Shown in pieces: positions 1 to 6,554 of a stretch of 43,339 bases of DNA. A program made the translations under genes and the position numbers. The stretch covers positions 1 through 43,339 of the forward strand of contig NZ_WMBA01000068.1 of assembly GCF_009707865.1 (NCBI RefSeq). The letters are read 5' to 3'. Numbering within the stretch: position 1 is the first letter of the stretch; each line of letters opens with the position of its first letter. A model generated the notes under the pieces. It saw nothing but the letters and a program-made list of their open reading frames with translations, was not told the origin of the DNA and did not search any database. Origin of the DNA: Amycolatopsis pithecellobii (GTDB lineage Bacteria > Actinomycetota > Actinomycetes > Mycobacteriales > Pseudonocardiaceae).

Positions 1-135
1 CGCGCCAACCACGCGACCCTGGACGGCCGGCACCTCACCGCAGTTTTCACCGAACTATGGGAAATCTACACCCAACTGGTCAACGGAGTGCCGGTAACCG
101 CAGAACCCGGCACACTCCCCGAATCAACGGAATGA
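1..135 (+). CDS. C-terminal fragment of a condensation-domain-like acyltransferase, probably truncated
   Basis: The frame is open from the first base of the window to a TGA at 133-135 and gives 44 residues. It contains HATLDG, which fits the HxxxDG catalytic motif of condensation-domain and PapA-type acyltransferases. The following segment, LTAVFTELWEIYTQLVNG, resembles the helix that normally follows this motif. In the family about 250 or more residues usually come after the motif; here only 36 do. None of the three forward frames beyond 135 continues the domain. The gene therefore looks prematurely ended, unless it is a short variant. The upstream part lies outside the window. The family call rests on this motif alone. 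Confidence 0.5.
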   Translation, partial: RANHATLDGRHLTAVFTELWEIYTQLVNGVPVTAEPGTLPESTE

Positions 136-445
136 TTCCCCGTCAAAAGGGAACATCACCGACAGCAGCGCCAGGACAGCAGACCACCTGGCTCGACGGT
201 CCTCAATCACCCACCAGCGAGACCGAGTCCCGCCAAGACCGGCCAACACAGCCTGAACGACTGGCATTGGGTCCAGGCCCGACAACGCGCCCAGCCCGGC
301 ACCGTTTCGGCGGCGCCATTCTGGTACTCATTCGCGGTGTCGAAAAGATTGGTATCGCCGGTGTGCCCGCCATAGGTCAGTCAGCTCGCCTAGGCTGATG
401 CGGGAGACCTGAACACCACAGGTGCCCAATCGGCGGTACTCCATC
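136..445. other. Intergenic stretch, no gene recognised
   Basis: The 310 bases lie between the end of the condensation-like fragment and the stop codon of the aminotransferase gene, which reads toward it. A forward frame spanning 57-398 is open but its translation is rich in Pro, Arg and Thr and matches nothing I recognise. I see no convincing terminator hairpin. It may be eroded remains of the upstream gene or simple spacer. Confidence 0.4.
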
Positions 446-1588
446 TCATCTCTTCAACCCAGCATCGGAGATGGATGCGACCAACGCGTCGGCCGTGAGC
501 TGTTGCTGTGAGAGGGAAAGGCCCGCCGAGCTGGGCAATGACAGGCCGCGCCGATAGATGTGATCGGCGACGTCACCGCCCAGGCGGGCGCAACCGACAT
601 ACGGAGCTTGCACGTGCAGGGGCGGCCACACACGCCGCGCTTGGACCTCGCGGCCAGAGAGCGATTCGACGAAGTGGTCGCCGTCGGCTTGTTCGTCCAG
701 CAGGACCGAATACAGCCAGTACGTTGGCCTCGCCCAGGTCGTGCTGGGAGCGGGGGAGACGGGAAGTCCGGTCAGCAGCTTGTCGTAGCGGGCTGCGATC
801 GCGCGTTTCGCTGCGACACGGTTGGACAACCGTTCCAGCTGGGCGAGGCCCACGGCGGCAGCAAGGCTGTTGAGGCGGTAGTTGTAGCCGACCGCATCGT
901 GACGGTAGCCCGGCCCCGGCAGCTTCGCCTGCGTCGTGAGGTGCCGAGCCGCGGCAGCACGGTCCGCGTCGTCCGTGGTGATCATTCCGCCGCCACCCGT
1001 GGTGATGATCTTGTTGCCGTTGAAGGAAAAACACCCGAACTCGCCGGCGCTACCCACCTGTCGCCCAGCCAGCGGACCCTCCAGCCACGACGCGCCCAGC
1101 GATTCAGCGGCGTCCTCCACGATCGGGATCCCGAACTCCTCGCGCAGCGCCAGTAACGGCTCCATTTGCGCCGGATGCCCAAGGACGTGCACGATCTCGA
1201 TCACGTCAGGAATCCGTTCACCGCGCTTCGCGCGCCGAACCACTTCCTCGTACAGCAGCTGCGTATTCATGTTCCACGTCGCGGACTCGCTGTCCACCAA
1301 CAGGATGTCCGCGCCCGTATATGTCACGGCGTTCGCTGAGGCGATGAACGTCAGATCCGATACCGCGACCAGCTTTCCCGGGCCGGCTCCAGCGAGTCGC
1401 AGCGCCACGTGCAACGCCGCCGTGCCGCTCCCGCACGCAACCGCGTGCGCCGAACCGACCGCACGCGCAAACTCACGCTCGAAGCGTTCAACCAGGGGGC
1501 CAACCGACGATAGGTACCCGCTTTCCAGACATTCCAACAGGTATTCGCGTTCGTTGCCATCCAGTACCGGCTCAGCCAAGGGAATCAT
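446..1588 (-). CDS. legC: LegC-type PLP-dependent aminotransferase (DegT/DnrJ/EryC1/StrS family)
   Basis: 380 residues, normal length for the sugar aminotransferase family. It should transfer an amino group from glutamate to C4 of a nucleotide-linked 4-keto-6-deoxy sugar in the cytoplasm. Visible family features are the GSGTAALH cofactor-phosphate loop (about 53-60), VEDAAESLGA carrying the pyridine-N-binding Asp159, and FSFNGNK with the Schiff-base Lys193, followed by the Gly-rich ITTGGGGM. The SFNGNK form of the lysine motif is typical of LegC-like members. The start codon overlaps the stop of the upstream dehydratase gene (ATGA), which implies translational coupling. The exact sugar is inferred from the two neighbours. 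A related DegT-family aminotransferase with another sugar substrate is possible. Confidence 0.85.
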   Translation of the reverse strand: MIPLAEPVLDGNEREYLLECLESGYLSSVGPLVERFEREFARAVGSAHAVACGSGTAALHVALRLAGAGPGKLVAVSDLTFIASANAVTYTGADILLVDSESATWNMNTQLLYEEVVRRAKRGERIPDVIEIVHVLGHPAQMEPLLALREEFGIPIVEDAAESLGASWLEGPLAGRQVGSAGEFGCFSFNGNKIITTGGGGMITTDDADRAAAARHLTTQAKLPGPGYRHDAVGYNYRLNSLAAAVGLAQLERLSNRVAAKRAIAARYDKLLTGLPVSPAPSTTWARPTYWLYSVLLDEQADGDHFVESLSGREVQARRVWPPLHVQAPYVGCARLGGDVADHIYRRGLSLPSSAGLSLSQQQLTADALVASISDAGLKR

Positions 1589-2580
1589 CGCTGATACCTC
1601 AGGGCCCGATGCCGCACCACCCGAGCCTCCAACCAGCGCGCGGTCTCCGCAATTCCCTTCGCCAGGTCGAAACGCGGTTCCCAGCCGAGCGTTTCCCTTG
1701 CTCGGCCGGGATCTGACAGCAATACGTGCACCTCGCCGGCCTGCGGCCGAATACGGCTCTCGTCAACCACGACCTCAGCGTCCGCCCCGGTGGCCTCGCA
1801 GCACAGATCGAACAAATCGCGGACTGACACCGCGTTGCCGGTACCGAGCTGTACCAGCGAACCCGGCGCGATCTCGGCCTCTGCCATCCGCACGAACCCT
1901 TCGACGGTATCTGCCACATATGTAAGATCACGCCGCGGCGAAAGGTTGCCGAGGCTCACCTGCTTCGCGCCCGCCAGCAGCTGCCCCAAAATGGTCGGCA
2001 GAACTGCGCGTGCCGACTGCCGCGGGCCGAACGTGTTGAACGGCCGGAGCGTGACCACTGGTGTCCCGAAGGACCGCGCGAAGCTTTCGCACAGCTGGTC
2101 CGCAGCGATCTTCGTCGCGGCGTATGGCGATTGCCCACGCAGTGGGTGTTTTTCGCTGATCGGTACCGTTTCCGGCGTTCCGTATACTTCACTGGTCGAG
2201 GTGTTGACCATCCGCACCTCTCCGGCCTCGCGCACCGCTTCGAGCACGTTCAGAGTGCCCATCACGTTCGTGTCCACATAGGATGACGGAGAGATGTAGC
2301 TGTACGGAATCGCGATCAGCGCAGCAAGGTGGAATACGATATCCACGCCGCGCACCGTGTCTTGTACGAACCGGCTGTCCCGCACGTCACCGAGCCGCAC
2401 ATCGATATCGTCCACCCTGGATGATTCGAGTTCGTCCAGCCAGCCGTAACTGCCGTTGGAGTTGTAGACGCACAAGGCCCGAACCGACGCGGTTTCCGAC
2501 AAGAGTCGCTCTACCAGATGACTACCGATGAATCCGTCGGCCCCGGTTACCAGCACACGAGACCTCGATAACCGGCCCAT
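1585..2580 (-). CDS. legB: NAD-dependent nucleotide-sugar 4,6-dehydratase (LegB-like, extended SDR)
   Basis: 331 residues from ATG 2580. This start is chosen because it leads directly into the Rossmann motif VLVTGADGFIGSH, and because it overlaps the stop of the upstream gene by one base (TGATG). An upstream in-frame extension of 33 residues would lie inside the neighbour gene and has no family character. Extended-SDR features are the GxxGxxG motif, NTSTSEVYG (catalytic Thr/Ser-Glu region) and SPYAATK (YxxxK). LRPFNTFGPRQ is the usual substrate-side loop. It should oxidise C4 and remove water across C5/C6 to give a 4-keto-6-deoxy sugar, the substrate of the adjacent aminotransferase. Similar to LegB of the legionaminic acid pathway; other 4,6-dehydratases are close relatives. 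Confidence 0.82.
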   Translation of the reverse strand: MGRLSRSRVLVTGADGFIGSHLVERLLSETASVRALCVYNSNGSYGWLDELESSRVDDIDVRLGDVRDSRFVQDTVRGVDIVFHLAALIAIPYSYISPSSYVDTNVMGTLNVLEAVREAGEVRMVNTSTSEVYGTPETVPISEKHPLRGQSPYAATKIAADQLCESFARSFGTPVVTLRPFNTFGPRQSARAVLPTILGQLLAGAKQVSLGNLSPRRDLTYVADTVEGFVRMAEAEIAPGSLVQLGTGNAVSVRDLFDLCCEATGADAEVVVDESRIRPQAGEVHVLLSDPGRARETLGWEPRFDLAKGIAETARWLEARVVRHRALRYQR

Positions 2581-3638
2581 CACATCTGCCCTCGAGCCTC
2601 GGCAAGCTCGGCAGGCCGCCCGATATCCTTCCAGTCCCTCAACTGCCACAACATGACACGTTCTTTCCGTTGGAGACATTCGGTGAACAGATCCGTGATC
2701 GGGAACAACTGCCCGGGCGGGATCCGCGACAGCAAATCAGGTTCGATTACATAGATCCCCGCGTTGACCGGCCACGAGTGGGTCGGTTTCTCCACCATCC
2801 GCACGAGCGCATCGTCACGGGCCTCCATGACGCCGAACGGCACCTGGTGTTCGTAGGTGCTTACCGCGATCGTCGCGACAGCGTTGTACTCGCTATGAGT
2901 TTCCAACATTTCCCGTACCGAGAACGCGGTGATCAGATCGCCGTTCATCACCAGAAGCGGCGCTGCCGAACGGTAACCGGAATCCGGGAGGAGCCCGAGA
3001 GACCCACCGGAGCCGAGCGGACGATCCGTATCCTCCCGTAGGTATTCGATGCGACAGCCGAACTTGCTGCCATCGCCGAAGTGCTTCTCGATGATGTCGG
3101 CGAGGTAGTTGACCGAGATGAAGATGTTGCGGATTCCCGCCCCGACCAGATGCAGCACGAGCCGTTCCAGGATGGGCCGCCCAGCCACGGGCAGCATGGG
3201 TTTCGGCACGTCCTTTGTGAGCGGGGCCAGCCTTTCCCCACGTCCTCCGGCCATGATGACCGCCCAGTTTTCCAACTCCGGCATGCCGACGATCTCTTCC
3301 TCGATGTGCAACCCGGCCAGCATCCCCTTCGCATCTACGATGGGAATCTCGGACACCCGCAGCGCACGCATGAGGTCGAGCACTTCGGCGCGGCCGTCAT
3401 CGGGACCAACCGTGACGGTCGGCCTTCTGATAAGGCGCGCCACCGTACTGTCCAGGTCGTGACCGCGGAGCAACGCGCGCCGGATGTCGTTCTCGCCGAC
3501 CGCGCCCGCGAGTCCACCATCGCCGTCGACTACGAAGGCAGTGGTCAGCCTGTGCCGGTCGATGACCGAGAGCGCTGTCCTGATCGAGGCGTTCCGACCG
3601 ATCATCAGTTCGGCAAGATCAGTGTAATTCTTCACCAT
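2580..3638 (-). CDS. CBS-domain sugar-phosphate nucleotidyltransferase (PtmE-like)
   Basis: 352 residues. Two CBS motifs fill roughly residues 1-115. A nucleotidyltransferase domain of the mannose-1-phosphate guanylyltransferase type runs from about 125 to the end, with the signature IMAGGRGERLAPLTKDVPKP. LLVMNGDL carries the metal-binding Asp region, and NAGIYVI lies in the sugar-binding part. This order is that of Campylobacter PtmE, a glucosamine-1-phosphate guanylyltransferase of the GDP-linked legionaminic acid route. It should make the activated sugar that the next two enzymes convert. It is the first gene of the three-gene operon, and the CBS pair may give regulation by adenine nucleotides. 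GDP as the nucleotide and GlcN-1-P as the substrate are inferred from similarity. Confidence 0.8.
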   Translation of the reverse strand: MVKNYTDLAELMIGRNASIRTALSVIDRHRLTTAFVVDGDGGLAGAVGENDIRRALLRGHDLDSTVARLIRRPTVTVGPDDGRAEVLDLMRALRVSEIPIVDAKGMLAGLHIEEEIVGMPELENWAVIMAGGRGERLAPLTKDVPKPMLPVAGRPILERLVLHLVGAGIRNIFISVNYLADIIEKHFGDGSKFGCRIEYLREDTDRPLGSGGSLGLLPDSGYRSAAPLLVMNGDLITAFSVREMLETHSEYNAVATIAVSTYEHQVPFGVMEARDDALVRMVEKPTHSWPVNAGIYVIEPDLLSRIPPGQLFPITDLFTECLQRKERVMLWQLRDWKDIGRPAELAEARGQM

Positions 3639-3838
3639 CGGCTCCCCAAGTTCGGACTCGAACCCAGGCTGCTTCTGGCCGGCTTTCGCAGCCAGGGGAC
3701 GAGTTCCTCCTGGTAGGACCCCTTGCGCGAAATCGCCAAGACTGTGCGCAAAGCGGACAGCCGTGGTATGTGCGGCGGGGTTAGCGTCGGTGGCTCGCAG
3801 AGCATCGAAGACGCGAATCCGAGGAGCGACGAGCGATC

Positions 3839-5221
3839 ATGGAAGTTGACTTCAACCAACCGATCTCGCAGGTCATCCGTGCGGCCCGGCGCCGGCGTCA
3901 GCTCAGTCAGTACTCGCTCGCCAGGGAGCTCGCGACAATCTCCGGCCGCCCGACGATCACCCGTGACCTGGTCGCTCGCTGGGAGCGCGGCCACCAGATC
4001 CCCCGCCTCGGTACGCGACAGTGGCTCGCCGTCGTTCTCCAGGTACCGCAGGAAAAACTCGATGTCGCGGCCGCCGCGTCGCGCAGGCGCAGCCGACTCG
4101 GGCACGCTGTCGTCACGGAAAACGCCCCCGCCGGGCCTGGGCCGGCGAGACGTGCCCAGGGCACCCCTCCCCTGCTACCCGTCTTCCGATCTCGCGTGCA
4201 GGCCGGCATTCTCGCCGCCACGCTCCTGAACCCCGACCGCTCGTTCAGCCTCACCGAACTCGCCGAGCACGCGGGCAGTTCGCTTGCCAGCGTCGACAAG
4301 GAAAACAAGCTTCTCGAGAAGGCCGGCATCCTGACGAGCCGCCGCGAAGGCACTATCCGGCTCATGCGTGCCAACAGCGACGGCGGGCCGCTGGCGGGAC
4401 CGCTCACCGAACTCATGCGCCTCACGTACGGCGTCCCGCAAGTCATCGGCGAAGAGTTCGGGTGCGTGCCCGGCGTGGTCCGGATTGTGCTCGGCGGCGT
4501 GTGGGCCGACCGCTTCGCCGGCATCGCCGGGCCCGCCCCGGAAAGCATCGAGTTGCTGGTCGCAAAGCCCGCGGGACGTCCGCTCGATTCCCGTGCGCTC
4601 GCGACCGCCGCCCGGCGTACCGAGGAACGCCTCAAGCGCCCCGTGCATTTCGCGGTCGTTTCTGCGGAACCGGAACCCGACACGCTGCAGATTCCGCGAC
4701 AACGCCCTGGCCATCCCGTCGTCGAGGTCTCCCCGATCCGGCCACGCGTCGCGCCGCAGATCGCCGGCGTCGAGCTGGACGGTCAGGAAATCGTCGCCCA
4801 ATTGCTGCGCGTCGGCCAGCTCGAAATGGCCAACGGACCCGCCGCCAACAGCCAGCCGTTCCTGGAGCTCGCCGCCAGGCACATCACCTCCGCCGAGCAG
4901 CTCACGGAGACGTCGCCGGATTCGGCATTTCTCTTGCTGTGCCAGGCCACGCAGCTGATCGGCTCGGGGATGCTGGCGCAGCAGGGCTTGCGCATCTCGT
5001 CGACCGCGCCGGAGCATGTCCTCGGCACCGTCGTCGCGGCGCAGTTCGGACACCAGTTCTCCCAGGTGGAGGCGCTTCGCCAGCGGGCGAAGGAACTGCA
5101 GACGCCGACCAGCCGGGACAGTCACGTGATCTCCAGCGAGGCGAAGACCTACCTCGGCACGGTGCGATCACTGCTTGCGACCGCCACGGAGGTGATGCCT
5201 AAGCTGGGGCTGTTCAGTTGA
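3839..5221 (+). CDS. XRE HTH + winged helix + MNT-like nucleotidyltransferase + HEPN-like protein
   Basis: 460 residues in four parts. Residues 8-75 are an XRE helix-turn-helix (LSQYSLARELATI, then VARWERGHQIPR). Residues 118-178 are a winged helix of the ArsR type (FSLTELAEHAGSSLASVDKENKLLEKAGIL). Residues 200-275 align by eye with the minimal nucleotidyltransferases that follow such winged helices, but the GS motif reads VLGGVWADR and the acidic pair reads ESIELLV, so the catalytic residues look lost. Residues 340-450 are all-helical and resemble the HEPN domains that partner MNT proteins. There AEYP/RN-type catalytic residues are replaced by RQRAKELQTP. It is divergent from the sugar cassette and could regulate it. 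Probably a DNA-binding sensor derived from an MNT/HEPN toxin-antitoxin module. Confidence 0.75.
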   Translation: MEVDFNQPISQVIRAARRRRQLSQYSLARELATISGRPTITRDLVARWERGHQIPRLGTRQWLAVVLQVPQEKLDVAAAASRRRSRLGHAVVTENAPAGPGPARRAQGTPPLLPVFRSRVQAGILAATLLNPDRSFSLTELAEHAGSSLASVDKENKLLEKAGILTSRREGTIRLMRANSDGGPLAGPLTELMRLTYGVPQVIGEEFGCVPGVVRIVLGGVWADRFAGIAGPAPESIELLVAKPAGRPLDSRALATAARRTEERLKRPVHFAVVSAEPEPDTLQIPRQRPGHPVVEVSPIRPRVAPQIAGVELDGQEIVAQLLRVGQLEMANGPAANSQPFLELAARHITSAEQLTETSPDSAFLLLCQATQLIGSGMLAQQGLRISSTAPEHVLGTVVAAQFGHQFSQVEALRQRAKELQTPTSRDSHVISSEAKTYLGTVRSLLATATEVMPKLGLFS

Positions 5222-5376
5222 GGGCGAGAACCAGATCAACCTGATACGGCAGGGCATCACTGGGATCGCAGTTCATCAGCAGGTCATCGCCGACCTCTGT
5301 GCGCTGTTCCGCCCACCGGATACCTTCGAGGACGTACCCGTTGAGCGGTCGGCCTGGAGATGAAGGCGGTGAGCGT
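5222..5376. other. Short intergenic spacer
   Basis: The 155 bases between the four-module regulator and the small cysteine-containing protein have no gene I can support. GGAGATGAAGG followed by GGTGAG just before 5377 provides the ribosome-binding context for the next gene. Confidence 0.4.
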
Positions 5377-5634
5377 ATGGGCACAGTTCCCACGCACCGT
5401 GTCCTCGCGATATTGCGGGCAGTGGCAAGCGGCGGCGCCGAAATGACATGCAGCTGCGAGCCCGACTTGTTCATTGACGGCCTCGCCTGCTGTGATCAGG
5501 CGACAGCCCGGTTCCTGGCGCACTCTGGTCTGATCCAAGCCTCCCGGCCCGGCGCGATTGGCCAGCGCGTTCCCGTTCGGCTCACGGCGGCCGGTCACGC
5601 CGCTTTGGGCAGGAGCCCACTCGAAGCCGCCTAA
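5377..5634 (+). CDS. Small conserved-looking protein, possible winged-helix, function unknown
   Basis: 85 residues from ATG 5377. This start is preferred because GGCGGTGAG precedes it and the residues upstream look non-coding. The protein begins with a helix (THRVLAILRAVASGG), then CSCEP and LACCDQ give four cysteines in two pairs. It ends with RVPVRLTAAGHAALGRSP, which looks like the wing and final helix of a small winged-helix fold. The paired cysteines could bind a metal, but that is inference. I do not recognise a characterised family. It lies just upstream of tRNA-Ser(GGA). Confidence 0.6.
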   Translation: MGTVPTHRVLAILRAVASGGAEMTCSCEPDLFIDGLACCDQATARFLAHSGLIQASRPGAIGQRVPVRLTAAGHAALGRSPLEAA

Positions 5635-5723
5635 ATTCAAGTGGAACCGAAGCGCGGGGTGATCGCGTCGGGACCTTCCCCCAGTCTCAACCGCCTGCAT
5701 ACCGCCCGTGTACGCTCTTCCAC

Positions 5724-5813
5724 GGAGGATTGGCCGAGCGGCCTAAGGCGCACGATTGGAAATCGTGTTGGGTGTTACAGCCCTCACGGGTTCGAATCCC
5801 GTATCCTCCGCCA
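5724..5813 (+). tRNA. tRNA-Ser (GGA)
   Basis: The acceptor stem GGAGGAT pairs with ATCCTCC, followed by discriminator G and an encoded CCA. The anticodon stem CACGA/TCGTG closes the loop TTGGAAA, giving anticodon GGA. A long variable arm (class II) and the T-arm CGGGTTCGAATCCCG complete a canonical serine tRNA. It reads UCC and UCU. Confidence 0.97.
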
Positions 5814-5825
5814 GCTAGCAGGCGG

Positions 5826-5863
5826 AACGCCGGGTAGTCCGATGATCGGATGCCCGGCGTTTT
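5826..5863 (+). terminator. Rho-independent terminator after tRNA-Ser(GGA)
   Basis: AACGCCGGG pairs with CCCGGCGTT, and inside it TCCGAT pairs with ATCGGA. The hairpin is followed by TTTT at 5860-5863. It begins 13 bases after the tRNA 3' end. Confidence 0.88.
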
Positions 5864-5990
5864 GCTGCGGTGGGGCCCCCAGGCGCACCTCCGACGCCGC
5901 GAAGCCACCCGAACAGGCGCACTACCAGCGCCGCTCTCACCTGAATAGCCTAGTGCGTTCCCTGCGCGGTACTACCGATAGTTTTACAAG

Positions 5991-6009
5991 GGTCGCCACC
6001 ACGGCGACC
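5991..6009 (+). promoter_or_regulatory. Palindrome upstream of the FtsK-like operon
   Basis: GGTCGCC-ACCAC-GGCGACC is a perfect 7-bp inverted repeat. It lies 36 bases upstream of the first gene of the operon, just after an AT-richer patch (GATAGTTTTACAAG) that could hold a -10 element. It could be an operator or a 5' leader hairpin. No terminator-like T run follows. Confidence 0.4.
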
Positions 6010-6044
6010 ACGTAGCTCGACAGACCCGAGGAGAACCCGCGCCG

Positions 6045-6305
6045 ATGGCCGGAGTGGAAGAGATCCGAGCAGGGATCGCGATGGCGAACGAGAAGTGCAA
6101 CGCCAGCGTCGCCGCCCTGCAGCAGGCCGCCCAGGCGCTCCAGGAGGCCCAGCAGATCCTGGGGCAGGTTACCGCCGGTAGCACCCAACCCGAAGTGACT
6201 CAGGCGAACGGCTTACTGGCGGAGGCCGTCCAGGGGATCAACGGTCAGCAGAACACGATCCAAGCCGCCGTCTCATCGGCCGAGTCCTACTCCGCCCGGC
6301 TGTAG
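6045..6305 (+). CDS. Small helical protein, first gene of the FtsK-like operon
   Basis: 86 residues, almost entirely alpha-helical and rich in Ala and Gln (ALQQAAQALQEAQQIL, then GINGQQNTIQAAVSSAESYSARL). The size, helical-hairpin look and position before an FtsK-type ATPase recall WXG100 secretion proteins, but there is no WxG turn, so I do not call it one. It resembles small actinobacterial helical proteins filed as domains of unknown function. Its stop TAG directly abuts the ATG of the next gene. GAGGAG about ten bases upstream supports the start. It is probably a structural partner of the ATPase. Confidence 0.75.
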   Translation: MAGVEEIRAGIAMANEKCNASVAALQQAAQALQEAQQILGQVTAGSTQPEVTQANGLLAEAVQGINGQQNTIQAAVSSAESYSARL

Positions 6306-6554
6306 ATGTACTCCCTGGGCGAGCTGCACGCGCAACTGGCCGCTTTCCGTGAGAAACTGGCGGAGGCAACCGGACACACCAACCGTGCGCTGGAGCTGCT
6401 TGATGAGGCACGCGAAACGATCGTCACCGCGTTCGAGCAGGCGGAGCCCTGGCTACCACCCCAGCTCGCCGCCGCCGAGGAAAGGCTCCGCCATGACGCC
6501 GAGCGGCTCGCAGCCGCCGACCAGCTGGTGACCGCCTACCAGGCAAGCCTCTGA
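6306..6554 (+). CDS. Small coiled-coil protein of the FtsK-like operon
   Basis: 82 residues of continuous helix with charged heptad-like spacing (LHAQLAAFREKLAEATGH, then ERLRHDAERLAAADQLVTAY). A short break lies at PWLPP. It has no signal peptide or membrane segment. Its start follows the preceding stop without a gap, and its stop overlaps the ATPase start (TGATG), so the genes are translationally coupled. I recognise no named family. A coiled-coil adaptor for the ATPase is the simplest reading, and it is inference. Confidence 0.75.
   Translation: MYSLGELHAQLAAFREKLAEATGHTNRALELLDEARETIVTAFEQAEPWLPPQLAAAEERLRHDAERLAAADQLVTAYQASL

Noticed and set aside
57..398. 113-residue open frame at the left end
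   Set aside because: Composition is Pro/Arg/Thr-rich, there is no family match, and it overlaps the better-supported condensation-like frame.
6045..6554. WXG100 pair of a type VII secretion system
   Set aside because: Both proteins are small and helical and precede an FtsK-type ATPase, but neither has a WxG turn or the C-terminal YxxxD/E signal, and no ESX membrane genes are nearby.
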